From positions 1-24,977 of the forward strand of contig JAYMTA010000711.1 of assembly GCA_036897625.1 (NCBI GenBank): a DNA stretch of 24,977 bases, written 5' to 3'. Below are positions 1 through 10,673 of the stretch, one piece after another (position 1 is the stretch's first letter; each line of letters begins with the position of its first letter). The notes beneath the pieces were generated by a model. The model searched no databases, had not been told where the DNA came from, and was given only the letters and a program-made list of their open reading frames with translations. This DNA is from Pelargonium cotyledonis. Taxonomy: Eukaryota > Streptophyta > Magnoliopsida > Geraniales > Geraniaceae. Made by a program: the position numbers and the translations under genes.

Positions 1-130
1 GGGGATAGGGGGGAGAGAGGGTGGGGGTGCGGTTGGGGGGAGAAGTGCCATGCACCGCCGGCGCACCAGGGCGGCGCTGGGAACTAAAAACCCTAGAGCA
101 CTGGCTGTTGAAGGAGCGTGTAGAGAGAGC
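1..130. other. GC-rich, G-tract patch at the window edge, unassigned
   Basis: This is the only clearly GC-rich stretch in an AT-rich window. The first 45 bases carry five runs of three or more G separated by short loops, so the plus strand could fold into a G-quadruplex. Read on the minus strand it contains CTAGGGTTTTTAG followed by an ATG and a proline-rich open frame that leaves the window at base 1. It could be the leader and first codons of a neighbouring minus-strand gene, or the end of a repeat. The plus-strand frame from 21 to 344 runs into AT-rich low-complexity sequence and is not credible as a protein. Confidence 0.3.
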
Positions 131-315
131 CAAAATTTTGATAACAATTCATTATTGTGAGCCATTAACAGACAAAACATCGTACATATACATTATTGTG
201 GCACACAATAAAATTATCATCATAATAATGTATACAACAAACCAAATATGCATATATGTCACAAAATATATGAAAGTCAATATTCATTACATTTACAAGA
301 GACATCGGAGGGAAA

Positions 316-2857
316 TCAATCCAAGGATAAATGAGAATAGATAGGTTGAAAAGTCCAAGAAGCATTGGGAGGCATAGGAGGAGGCACATTGTAGCTACAA
401 TAAACAACACAATTAGGGCTCTCATGGTTGTGCACTCCATCATATGTTGTTATCACATAATTTGAGTCTTCTCTATCTCTTTCCACTATTTTCTTCACTC
501 CACATCCTCCACTTGAGCATCTAAAGTAGTTTCTATATGTATAGTATATATATATGCAACAAAGATGGAAATAACCAAATAATAATTAGATGTGTGAAGA
601 GTGCTGGGAATGAATTTTGCTATTATCAATGACATATTAAGCAATTATAAAGTAGCTTTTGGCCGGACATAATTATCTCTACCACGAAATATACATGTTT
701 GAGACTTTAAAATAAAAGAAATATGGGTATAATTGTGAAATACTAACACATACGTATTGTTATCAATAATCTCTTAATGATTTGAAGAAATGTTCGCGAC
801 ACTTAACAATATTTAAGATTGGTCACACCATTTTCTCGGTACATTTGCTAACAATTTGGAATAAAATGCTGGTTTACTCCATTATGTATTCCTCAAATTT
901 CAACTTACACTCCAAACTAAAAGAAATTTTGAGTATGAATGGACTGATGGGAAAATTTAGAAGAGAAAAGTTGTGCTCACATGCAATAAGCATATAATGA
1001 GAGGTTTAAAAGAAAAACATATAATGAGATGAGGATGATGAATATTAGTTTCACAAAATCTAACTGATGGATTGACGTGCTTATTAACAGTTAGCAGAAT
1101 CGAGAAGAAAAAATAAGAGTTTGTAAGCAATATTAAATTTTAGTTACTTGTAGTTATAAAAATGTATATAAAAAATTGTGAACTTCATGATACTCATATG
1201 CAATTAATCATGTATAGTTATTATTAAAAACATATGGAAATGAGAATAATTTTATTTCACACGTAAGAAGATGTCTATAAAAATGAAACTATAAGATTGG
1301 ATTAACAATGTGAATTGGATCCATCAAAAAAAAAAAAACACAATGTGAATTGGATCCATCAAAAAAAAAAAAAAAAACACAATGTGAATTGGATTGATTA
1401 GCATGGTGTGAATGGATGAGCATAAACTAGTCAAAAAGTGGAATTACAAAAAGAAATATTTTTAAAAGAATGACTCTAATATGAACCATACACACAAGGG
1501 ACCTACTTGGAAACAAAGTAAATATAGTGAGAAAAAAAACTACAATATAATATTCAATGACCAGCAAAAGAGAAAAATAAAGATGATGATTCCAATAGAT
1601 AAGAAAAGATTAAGGAAAACAAAAGTAGACACATTTCTTTTTGACATGATCAGCTGAAACACATGTAATGTTCTCTCTTTTGCTTCTTATTACAAGTATA
1701 AAAATTAACAAAAATGTAAATTTTAGGAGTTTGCGAGTTCGAGTCTAGATGACCAACTCAAACACTAAATGTAATGTTTTTTTAAATCATTAATTACAAT
1801 TATCGGGGCGATAATAAACGAATCAGGTATCTTTATAAGCGAGTTTTAAACCAATAATTAATATTTAAGGTAAATATCGAAAATAATACCTAGGGTTTGG
1901 GCTGTTCTTGACAGACTTTTTGCCATATTTCCTCCACTTGAAGCCATCATCCATAATCTCCACCTCTGATTTTGTTCTGAATGCAACCCTAAATTCCATC
2001 TCCTCCACCACCTTCTTTCTCCTCTTCTTCAACCCACTTTTACATTTTCTATATGAAAACAATACAAAAATCACATTAATATTTGTAAGAATACTCCCAT
2101 GATATATTTGGTTCTTTAAATATATTAACTTGAATCACAATTGATTCTTTGTATTATTTGATCTTGCAACTTTTGATAACAAAAAAAACAGTTATTTAAC
2201 TTCTGTTTTGTCTCAAATTTTGCAAACATATTAACCTTAATTGAAGATTGTCCTAAATTTATACAACATTAAATAGAAGTTAAATAACAATTTTTTGAGA
2301 CATTAAACTTAGTAAAAAAAAAAATCAGCCCTAAATATAGCAACAACATTTCAATTCAAAAAAACAAAAGAAATTTGGGAACATACACAAACAAAAAATG
2401 GAACCTGACGATTTTTATAACACACACAAAAGTTAAATATTCATGAGATGACGTGTATCCTCGTTGATTTGACTGAGTCTCAACTCATAAAATTTGAACG
2501 AATTTTCTCTCTCTATGCCTTATTGCAAACAACAAAAGAACAACAACAAATCATGAGAAACAAAACAAAATTCAAGTTGGTGGTGGTGTGTGTATATTTA
2601 TATATATTCACATACAAAAAATAAAACCCAAGTGGGTATATATGTAGCAACATCACTTGCATGTTGTTATTTGCTGAAGTCACACTCAAGCCACCAAGTC
2701 CACTTTTAGAGCTTTCTTTGCCGTCGTTCATGACTTTTTCTGATGAAGCCATACTCTGTGACCACGAATCATCTTCCTCGAGAGCATCGTTGAACGCTAG
2801 GTTTAGATAATCGAACATTTCAAGCTCCGGCGAGATCGAAGAAGTTGGGAGTGACAT
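316..2857 (-). CDS. WRKY51: WRKY51-like transcription factor (group IIc, WRKYGKK variant)
   Basis: Model exons on the minus strand: 2857-2616, 2048-1890 and 532-316, giving 205 aa. Exon 1 encodes an acidic, Ser-rich N-terminus. Exon 2 has a basic patch (KKRRKK, about residues 88-93) and then the WRKY core with WRKYGKK at about 119-125. Exon 3 completes the zinc finger: C139-x4-C144-x23-H168-x-H170. The intron after Asn-Pro-Arg splits an Arg codon in phase 2, the conserved WRKY-domain position. The GKK variant and the flanking residues are typical of the Arabidopsis WRKY50/WRKY51 clade, which acts in salicylate/jasmonate defence signalling and tolerates W-box variants; that role is by family. 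Least certain is the exon 1 end: a GTATGT donor after 2616 fits the phase, while GTGATG after 2657 does not. Orthology to WRKY50 versus WRKY51 is unresolved. Confidence 0.87.
533..1889 (-). other. WRKY intron 2 (about 1.36 kb)
   Basis: This long intron splits the WRKY domain, with a GTATTA donor at the 1889 side and a CATATAG acceptor at the 533 side. It is AT-rich and I see no gene in it. The only structure is a short tandem repeat at 1306-1399, listed separately. Confidence 0.75.
1306..1399. repeat. Three-copy short tandem repeat with poly-A spacers
   Basis: The 20-bp unit CAATGTGAATTGGATCCATC starts at 1306 and 1341, each followed by a run of 13 to 17 A. A third, partial copy starts at 1380 and diverges after GGAT. 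It lies in WRKY intron 2. The A-runs are likely length-variable. Confidence 0.85.
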
Positions 2858-2885
2858 GAGAGCTAGGGCTTGAAGAATAGTTCAT

Positions 2886-2887
<2 letters not shown>

Positions 2888-2929
<42 letters not shown>
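2888..2929. repeat. (GA)21 microsatellite in the WRKY leader
   Basis: A perfect 42-bp dinucleotide run, read as CT on the WRKY sense strand, ends about 30 bases before the WRKY start codon. It sits where the transcription start and 5' leader should be. CT-rich leaders and GA-repeat-binding proteins (BBR/BPC) are known in plants, so it may affect expression; that is inference. Confidence 0.95.
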
Positions 2930-2933
<4 letters not shown>

Positions 2934-2943
2934 TTTAGAGCTC

Positions 2944-2953
2944 TATTTAAATA
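2944..2953 (-). promoter_or_regulatory. TATA-like box of the WRKY gene
   Basis: The palindromic TATTTAAATA lies about 90 bases upstream of the WRKY start codon. A start site about 30 bases downstream would fall inside the GA/CT run, leaving a leader of roughly 50-60 nt. Confidence 0.5.
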
Positions 2954-2959
2954 ATATGA

Positions 2960-4021
2960 GAATGTTGGGTACGGCTCAATTACATATATATATATACATT
3001 AATACATTAATATTGGACTCCAAAGACCTATATTGGAGTGATGATGCATGGGATTTTGGAGTTGGAACCAATACTATTCTGAAAATTGGACTCCAAAGAT
3101 CAATATTGTCTATGTTTTTGTTTTATTTTATTGATGAAAATTTTGTTTGTAGATATTTCAAAAACAAAAAATTGTTTGTAGATTTAGTTATAGCTGCATT
3201 GAATGTGGTGAACATGTATAATTCACGTTAGACATAAACGATGTATTTAGGCTTAACGATATGTGTCTTAACACGCGACGTAATATGATTAAGACATATA
3301 TAGATAAGTGTGTTTAGATTTGTTACTTTTACAATTATATATGTCTTGTTCATGTTGTAGTATTCAACGCGTTTAATAATTGTGTTGAGTCTACAAAACA
3401 CGCATGAAAAATTAATTATTTATGTTGCGACTCATCCTACTCGCTCTCAGTGGTAGTTTCACTAGTCTTATCGTCAACACAAATTTTTATATTTAATACG
3501 AATATGACATGATTACAAAATATATGTGTCTAAACACGCTTATTTTGTGTCATGTTTTACCAAATCTAACATCAACGTCAAATTAAATTTGATAATGACT
3601 TAACTAAACTCGACAAAAAAAAAACCACAAAAACAGATTATAATAAACAAAAAATTAGAAGGAAGATTATAATAATTTATTATATGAAAAAATACATATA
3701 ATTGTTTATTATTTTGTGTATTTAATAGTGGCCTCAAAAATAGAAAGATGAAAACAAGTATAGACCTCAAAAAATAATTTCTGTTGAACACTTTTGTCTT
3801 GAAACCCAACAAACAAAATACAATTATGTACCATCGTTGGATCATATGACCATCAATAAGTCAACAAAAACGTCTACACTTTCAACGTCCAGGATTTTCC
3901 TACTGTAAGATAATCTTGTGCTCCCACAACAAGAAGTTCACAACTATAATTTTAATTTCCGGAGATTAATTTTAATTTTTATTTTCACTTTCTCCTCAGT
4001 TTCCTGGTTTTTGGGTCGCCG
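2960..4021. other. WRKY-CPISCA intergenic region
   Basis: About 1 kb between the divergent WRKY and CPISCA genes. It is AT-rich. Stretch 3230-3560 has scattered AACACG and ACGCG words resembling the dispersed repeat family listed elsewhere, but no clear ends. A W-box (TTGACT on the minus strand, 3859-3864) lies between the genes and could serve either. I see no convincing coding sequence, and no clear TATA box close to the CPISCA start. Confidence 0.5.
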
Positions 4022-7000
4022 ATGGCATTTTCTGTAATTACGCGCTGTTCCTCTGTTCTTCCTCTTTCCCAAAGCTCATCGTCGTCTCCATCGTCATCAC
4101 TGTGTTCTGTGCCTCCAAATTCAGTTTCTTTCAGATTCAATCCCAACCGTCGGAAACCCATCTCGATTCGACCTTCGATTTCAATTTCAGGTACCCTTTT
4201 TTGTTCCTCTATTGATTAGTTATTGAAAAATATTCAATTTTTATGCTATCAATTCGTTGTTGTTATGATTTGGTTTTTGGAAATTCATGGAGTTAAATGG
4301 CTTTTGTAGGTATAGTTTCAGTTTGAGCCTGTAATTGGTACTTCATATGATTGATTGTTTTTTGCTGTTAATTTAGAACTCTATTAAGCTTGCAATTGGT
4401 AGTTTATTGATCAATTGGGTTTGTGTTGATTTAAAACCCTATAAGCTAATTTTGTTAGATTAAATTCAGCTGTATGTTAAATTTTAAGTATAGGATTTCA
4501 AGGTTTGGTTTGTGCACAATTGTGCAAGTGTAGCGGGCAATTTGGTTGAAGCGGATAGATCCGGCAGTTCATGTCCCAACCCGTGACACCAACATGAAAT
4601 AAACGTGTTGTGTTGGTTTTGAGCCTAAAAAACACGCACGCACGATTAATTATTGGTGTCTTGACACACCAAACACACTTTATATGACTTTTGTATGTTA
4701 GTTAATATAGTTACATTAAATAGGATACATTTGTGATATTTAATCGTGCCTAGTGTGTTGTGATTTTTTTATATGTGCGTGTGTATGCGCGTGTAATGCC
4801 AATTATGTTGAACGACACTATATGTTGGGCTCTAAAGAGGCTTCAAAGTCATAAGATGGGATAGAAGGTAGGGGAACGCCTAGATGGTTTTATGTTAGTG
4901 CCACTTAAGATAAGATTAGGGTTGACGAAATCTGAGCAAAAGTTCTGGTGGATTCTATTGAGAAGATATGATGACGGAAAACGGTAGATTGGTTATAACT
5001 TTAGGAGATTAGTGACCATGTGAGGAAAGATGAAAGAATTCAATTAGAAGAAACTAAAAAGGATAGGGTAGTGGCTAGGCACCAAGTTAATGTGGAGGGT
5101 GTGACCTAAAGATCGTCCGGGGAGGAATTAGCCTGGAGGTGTGCGCAAGTTGGCCCGAGGAATCCCGTACATTACAAAAAAGGGTATGGTAAGGCCTAGT
5201 GGATTAATCGAGGAAATGAAATTAGATAAGATAGAGTGGATTACGGAATTTCACTAAAAGATTTATGTAGTTGATCCCACATTATTTGGAAAATTGCTTG
5301 GTGGTGGTTGTTGTTTTAGCATATGTTTAACCTAAAATAAAGAGGTTAGCGTTTTGTAAGTGCCTAACAAGGTGTACCCTGTAGGGCATAAGTGATGAGA
5401 ATGTTGTATCGACAAGCATCCAACACAGTGTTACAACTGTATTACAAATATACAGTTGTGGTGAACTAGCTCAGCGGTTATATATATTTTTTCAATTGTG
5501 TCTTAGTGAACTAGCTCCAGTGAATCAAGGTTTAGCTGTCATTCTTCTTGTATTTGAAACATGTGGATCCATTCTCTCTTCTAATTTCAAATGTATGGAT
5601 TGAAACTGTATGTCAAATCTGTAGCTTTTGGGGCACCACAAAATGTAGCGGCTGCTCCTATATCTTGCTAAACTCTGCTGCCACAAAACAAAAAAGAGTC
5701 TTTCTGCGTCTCTTATGAGATTGCATTTAAGCAAATAGCTATTGTTACTTGTTAATACTACATTTTGTGAAACTTGTCTTTTGAAACATTTGTTATTTTC
5801 TTGAACATTCTTGGTGAATATTTGTCATCACAATCTTGATAAAAAGTGGCCATCTTGTGATCATTAAGTTTGTTGAGATTTTGACACATTACTTCACAAC
5901 TGCATTGTGTATTGATACTGAATAGATTCATCCCACGAGGCTAAATAACACAACCTTGTTCTCTGTTTCAGCTACGTCAACTGTTGGGGAAGTGGCGCCT
6001 GCAATTTCTTTGACGGATGATGCGTTGAAGCACTTGAACAGGATGAGGTCTGACCGCGACGAAGATTTATGCTTAAGAATTGGCGTCAAACAGGGTGGAT
6101 GCTCTGGCATGTCGTACACGATGGACTTTGAGAATAGAGCAAATGCAAGGCCAGATGACTCTATCATCGAATATAATGGCTTTGTCATAGGTAAGCATCC
6201 ACATTCTTGTTTTGTATTAATAGCAGTTTGTGGATTGTTGGCTCTAGAACATAAATTTAGGTACTGTTCGGATTATAACTTCTGTTCATGAATGAGAATT
6301 AAGAATCATAAATGAAATGAGATTTTAATTCATCGTGTTTTTATTATGATTTTCTATTTATCATGAGAATGAGAATCTCATTCCCATTCCCATTCCCATT
6401 CCCATTCCAAAAAGTTTAATTCAAACTCTTAACTCTACCTTAAGTCAATTATATAATTTATATAATTGTTGGCCAGTCTTGTTAATTGAGGGCGTTAAGC
6501 ATCGACGGTTCATGCTAGAATCATTTTTTACTTGAAGGGATTGTTTGAAAATGTGCAATCAACTTGTCGCCAAGTTTTAAAGTTGAAATCTTTTTATCTG
6601 AGCATGGTATTGTCACTGTAGTCTGTAGAGTAATTATGGATAACTAATTTTCCATACAAACACATAATGTTTTTAAAGATAAAAATACTGTTTTATCCTT
6701 CTATAGTCTTGTACTTTTCAACCCATGCCCCAAGTTTTCAACAATATAGCGGGTTAACAAGTAGTTCTATGTTGGTGATGGATCGTTAGTCCACACAAAT
6801 GTATTATTCACTAAATATTCATATTGTAGTATCTCACCATTTAGCCTTGGCACAACCTTGTGACCTTGAGGTCGTGTGTTCGAGTTGGGGAAACTATATG
6901 CGAAATTCTTGTTGCAATTATATTTGGCTAAAAGCAATTTCTTTTTCCCACACTCGTTTTTGCAGTTTGTGATCCGAAGAGCCTTCTCTTCCTGTACGGG

Positions 7001-7108
7001 ATGCAATTGGACTACAGCGATGCTCTCATTGGGGGCGGATTCTCTTTCAAGAATCCAAACGCTACTCAAACATGCGGTTGTGGGAAATCCTTCAACGCCG
7101 AAATGTGA
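4022..7108 (+). CDS. CPISCA: Plastid A-type iron-sulfur carrier protein (ISCA/SufA-like)
   Basis: Exons 4022-4190, 5972-6190 and 6966-7108 encode 176 aa, close to the roughly 180 aa of Arabidopsis CPISCA. Exon 1 is a Ser/Pro/Arg-rich, acid-free transit peptide ending near residue 57. Exons 2 and 3 encode the HesB/IscA domain from LTDDALKHL to the C-terminus. The three conserved cluster-binding cysteines are present: C100 in GGCSGM, and C166 and C168 in CGCG near the C-terminus, spaced as in the family. All introns are phase 1 (GTACCC, GTAAGC donors; TTTCAG, TTGCAG acceptors). By family the protein holds or transfers [2Fe-2S]/[4Fe-4S] clusters in the chloroplast SUF pathway. The first ATG after a plausible leader is used. 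Nothing looks broken. Confidence 0.95.
4540..4815. repeat. Dispersed repeat-family copy in CPISCA intron 1
   Basis: The stretch shares words with the elements at 12975-13360 and 22404-22874: cccgtgacacc, acacacc, gtgttgtg and a GGCAATTT-like start. It lies in intron 1 and is decayed, so the ends are approximate. Confidence 0.4.
4820..5320 (+). mobile_element. Decayed RTE-type LINE 3' end in CPISCA intron 1
   Basis: The right end reads tgtagttgatcccacat and runs into a GGTGGTGGTTGTTGTTTT tail. It resembles the plant RTE-LINE 3' end consensus, TGTAGCCGACCCCACnTAGTGGGA followed by (TTG)n. Upstream, words such as attgagaagatatgatgacgg fit the end of such an ORF2, but stops and frameshifts break it. 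No intact reverse transcriptase is present. The left boundary is a guess. Confidence 0.5.
6378..6409. repeat. (CCATTC)n short tandem repeat
   Basis: Four to five copies of CCATTC lie in CPISCA intron 2. Just upstream, gaatgagaat-type words occur in both orientations (about 6290-6380). This pattern is common in small non-autonomous DNA transposons, but clear terminal repeats were not defined. Confidence 0.8.
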
Positions 7109-8062
7109 AGCGCTCGTGAATAGAAAACCGTCGAATAGAATACAACAAATATCTGTTAAAATACATTTCTCGGATTGTGTAACTGACATTTTAGCTGATT
7201 CGTTACACGTATAAATTGCAAAGTGTAGTCTCTGTCATTTCGAAAGAACTCGATTTTTAGTAACTTTTGCGAGCTGCCTGAATATTTTGATGGATTGTTG
7301 CATTGTGCTAGTCATTGAGACCATATGTAGTTGCACTTTGATATGTTTCTATTATGAATGTTAGCTACTAAGTAGTATTTGTATAGATTCATTTTGATCC
7401 GAACGTATCTGTTCTGAAACCTAAATTGTCAACTAAAGGAGTATGTGGGTTTGCCCGACCCTGACCCAATCGCGTACATGTTATGTAACCCAAAATGCGG
7501 ATGCATTTCGGATCCAAAATAGTTAGCTCTAACTCAAATCCTTAGCCAATACTCAATCTAACCCAAAAGGGGTGTGAGTTCGCCCGACTCAAAAATTGAG
7601 TAAAAATCCTGAAGAGTTTTGAGTCCAAAATTGTCAACTCAAACTCAAACTCAAACCCATAACCTATGCTCAATTTCAAATACCACAGGGATGTTGTTAT
7701 ACCGACCCAAAAAGTAATCAAATCTATTTTATGGCTCAACACAAACTTGTAAAAATGCGGATAGTTTTGGGTCAAAAATTGTCAGTTCCAACTCAATTCA
7801 GATTCCAGTCTATAATAGCAAATTACATAACATAAAAAAAAAAAATTGGTCACAATACTACAACAGCTACATACAGAATATATTTCAGAGGAATTGTTTT
7901 TGCTTCTTTTCATATCAACTAAATCTATCAGAGAATCTAGTCCTCATAATGTTACGATTTTCTTTCATGAGAGTTCACAGATACGTACGAACAATAACAT
8001 CTCTCCAGTTTTGTGTGCTCGATGGTTTCTTTATCTGATATTTTGCTCTTATAGATCTTGAC
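7109..8062. other. CPISCA-CCDC12 convergent intergenic region
   Basis: This region holds the 3' flanks of the two convergent genes. No canonical AATAAA was found close to the CPISCA stop. Most of 7440-7818 is a degenerate tandem repeat (listed separately). The 71-codon plus-strand frame at 7846-8061 runs antisense toward the CCDC12 end and has no recognisable features. Confidence 0.6.
7440..7818. repeat. Three degenerate tandem copies of an ACCCAAAA/TTGTCAACTC unit
   Basis: Units of about 115-135 bp begin near 7440, 7556 and 7681. They share TGCGGAT, GGGTCCAAAATTGTCAACTC, tracts of ACTCAA and CCGACCCAAAA. The sequence is strongly skewed toward A and C and similarity between copies is partial. 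Confidence 0.55.
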
Positions 8063-9726
8063 CTAATCTTCAACACCATTTCCGCCATTTTCTTCAGTCA
8101 ATTGCTTCTCCCTTTCTTGTTCCTCTGTGATACAGATGAGGAAAGGTAATTACAAATAACTAACATGTAGTATAATCAACAAACACATAACTTACGCAAT
8201 GATTTTTTCACGACGGTGACAGTTAACTAACCTTCAGTTTAGTTGAAAAGCTGATATTAAACAAAGGTAACTACGAATAACTAATCTAAGTATTTAGTTT
8301 TTGGAGGCATGAGTTGAAAATTTGAGTGCATACAAGGGAGTACAACAGTCTTTTTAATTAATCTGACCGATTTCACAGGGTTACTAACAAAATGAAATGA
8401 CTGAACTTAAGATTACTCAAGTGTCATGAAAAACTCTTAATATTAGTTATAAATTGTATGAAAATCCAAGTTATTTTTTTTATAAAAAAAAAATTGGGGG
8501 TACGAGTTCAGAATCTGAGTGCATATAAGGGGCAAAACAGTCTCTATAGCCTTGAGAAGTTTAGAGAGTTACGAACAGAATGGAATGACTAAACTTAAGA
8601 TTAGTTAGATGTTGTAGAGAATTAGATTAGTTATGTGTTCATAGGCAATACTAGGGGTTAGTCATTCATAATTACACCCCAAAAACAGAAACTTACCCAT
8701 AAGTTTATATATCGCCTTTTGTGTGCGCCTTTCTAGCTTATCAAGCTTCTTCTGCACGTCTCTCCTGAGATCCCAGTTAGGTTTCTTTGGAGCAATATTT
8801 ACAAATGGATCCTGAACAATTATCCAAATCAAACAAGAGAAAACAGATAATCAAGCTCTGATACACCCAAAACAATGGGAATATAATGCAAAATTAGTGT
8901 AATCTTGAGGTAGAGCTTGCAATTTGAGTTTTGGGTTCGGGTTGAAAAGACCAGAACCAAACCCAACCCACAAGAGGTGCAGGTCCGTGTGGGTTTCAGG
9001 CTTTACTAATTCGCATAATCTTGAGAGATAAATATTGACTATACCTCCTTCTCCTCTGAAGGTGGAGGCACTGAAGTGATGGGGTCTTCAAACTTCGGTA
9101 GCACTGGTGGCGCAAGCTTGCCTTCCTGGAGATGCTGATCATGGGGAACATAGTTTCGGAATTTCATGTTGAGATTGCTGCAGCACAATTGGCGGGTTAT
9201 AACAAGATTTGAATACATGAACTAGCACAATTAACTAATGGGTTGGCCAAGACGCAAGTCAACACAACGGAGTGCAGAATGTTTGAATGGAATTCAGGGT
9301 TCTTTGGAGCTTAGCGATAATTTCTAAATTGGAAGTACATAAGACAATATTGCTAGAACGAGTGCGAGCTAGGATACGGTAAAAGTAAGTTTTCCCACGA
9401 GAGCGTGCAACTTGAGAATTGAAAGGAATGATACATATTTACACCTATTGAAGGGCATGTAAAAGAGCCAAGCTTGTATGCGTATGTATTGTATATACAT
9501 GGGCCAATAGGTCCACAGCTGAGGCAGTATAATATTGTGAGCTAAGTAAATGAAAATGAACATTATATACTCACTTTTCTTCACCATTTGCATCCTCGCC
9601 ATTGGTTTCAGCTTGAGCAGAATCCTCTTCCGGAGCATTTAGAAGTTCCTGAGCAGCTTTAAGAGCTCTCAGCCTCTCCTTGCGTGCTGCCGCAGCTTGC
9701 TCAACTGATTCTTCCTCACTAGCCAT
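8063..9726 (-). CDS. CCDC12: CCDC12/Cwf18-like spliceosome-associated protein
   Basis: Coding exons on the minus strand: 9726-9575, 9177-9045, 8811-8697 and 8124-8063, giving 153 aa, close to the usual family length. A 5' UTR exon ends at 10431 and its intron (10430-9737) ends 10 bases before the ATG. The N-terminus is a charged helix (about residues 9-30) with an AAAARKERLRALK core. Then come the signature MKFRNYVP (55-62), a proline-rich linker, the second signature near 96-112 (NIAPKKPNWDLRRD) and a basic helix LDKLERRTQKAI. These match human CCDC12 and fission yeast Cwf18, components of the Prp19/activated-spliceosome assembly; a nuclear splicing role is by family. The telo-box-like AAACCCTAG in the leader fits a housekeeping gene. 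All splice phases agree. Confidence 0.93.
8125..8696 (-). other. CCDC12 intron 3 containing a decayed direct repeat
   Basis: Two related blocks of about 130 bp, near 8290-8426 and 8490-8616, share GAGTGCATA(c/t)AAGGG, ACAGTCT, GGTTAC(t)AAC and GAATGACTnAACTTAAGATTA. They look like an old tandem duplication of about 195 bp. I see no gene or complete element. Confidence 0.6.
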
Positions 9727-10312
9727 CACTTTACCTCTATGAAAAACCAACAAATCAATTATATATATATATATATATATATAAACACACGCGCACACAC
9801 ATTCTTATTAAATTTTAATTCAACTACAAATATCCACGTAATTACTTTCAATCCAAACCCTTCAAAAAAATGCATGCAAGTTCTCTTCAATTCCAAATAC
9901 CCTGAAAGTTTTATAGCATTCTCACTATAATTGAATAACTAGTAATACAATTAACATACTAAAATTGCATCGTCGTGAAATTAATAAAATGAAAATCACA
10001 ATCAAGTTGTTCAATTGATTCTTCTTCACTAACCATCACTTTACCTCCATGAAAAACCAACTAATCTATAGATTAAAAACAACCTTCTGATTAAACTTTA
10101 AAGCTTAAACTCCAGATCTCTACACAATTTCTTTCAAAAAAAATTTACATGCAAATTCTCTTAAATTCTAAATACCATCAAAGTTGCACAGCATTATCAC
10201 AAGAATTGAACAGATAGTAATACAATGAATATACTGATAGTGTCGAAATTGTACCATAAAAAACACTAAACTACAGCTAGATTTAACAAAGTTGCAAAAT
10301 TCACAACCAAGT
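9693..10312. repeat. 310-bp tandem duplication covering the CCDC12 start region
   Basis: Bases 9693-10002 and 10003-10312 align with an offset of 310. For example, tcaactgattcttcctcact at 9701 matches tcaattgattcttcttcact at 10011, and the similarity runs through tagtaatacaatnaa(c/t)atact. Copy 1 includes the first codons of CCDC12. Copy 2 lies in the 5' UTR intron. The (AT)n run 9761-9782 and a CA-rich stretch are insertions or expansions in copy 1. Confidence 0.85.
10010..10047 (-). pseudogene. Dead duplicate of the CCDC12 start-codon segment
   Basis: On the minus strand, ATG at 10036-10034 opens a frame reading MVSEEESIEQL, matching MASEEESVEQ of the real start 310 bases away. After about 11 codons it runs into unrelated sequence. 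The splice acceptor CATAG of the real copy is CATGG here. It lies in the 5' UTR intron, so it should be removed by splicing. Confidence 0.75.
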
Positions 10313-10430
10313 TAACTGCAATTCATAATAACATGAACTCGAAGCAGTATCAATTACTCTGGTTCTGTAAAAGCATGAGTGCAGAAGTGAAATAAGAAAA
10401 CGATAAAAGAAATTGAAAGATGAGCTTTAC

Positions 10431-10495
10431 CTGCGGATCGAGAGAGATGCGAATCAGAGAAAGTCACAGTGTAACTGTGAATTTGGGAAACCCTA
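10431..10495 (-). promoter_or_regulatory. CCDC12 5' UTR exon with TATA-like upstream region
   Basis: A CGCAG|GTAAAG donor ends a leader exon at 10431. Upstream on the minus strand are AGGGTTT (reverse of AAACCCT, near 10488) and TTAAATAT near 10521-10528, about 30 bases before the probable start site. GGCCCA (a site II element in reverse) occurs near 10613. The exact transcription start is inferred. Confidence 0.55.
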
Positions 10496-10673
10496 GTGGG
10501 ATTTTTGGATTGAATTTGGGGATATTTAAGGTGGGGTGACCCGTTTATTTCTTGTTCACTTCTGACCCGGCCCGATTGTTTTGTTTTGGTTCATACCAGT
10601 TCTACATTCTTAGGCCCACTATTATAGTCTATAGAGCAATACTTGTTTATAATTTATAGGAATAAAGGTTTTT

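Noticed and set aside
1306..1399. CRISPR-like repeat spacing
   Set aside because: Repeats are separated by poly-A rather than unique spacers, and the DNA is a plant nuclear intron.
1865..2102. Plus-strand 64-codon frame antisense to the WRKY core exon
   Set aside because: Shadow of the minus-strand WRKY exon 2.
6767..7189. Minus-strand frame of 140 codons
   Set aside because: It is the antisense shadow of CPISCA exon 3 and shows no domain.
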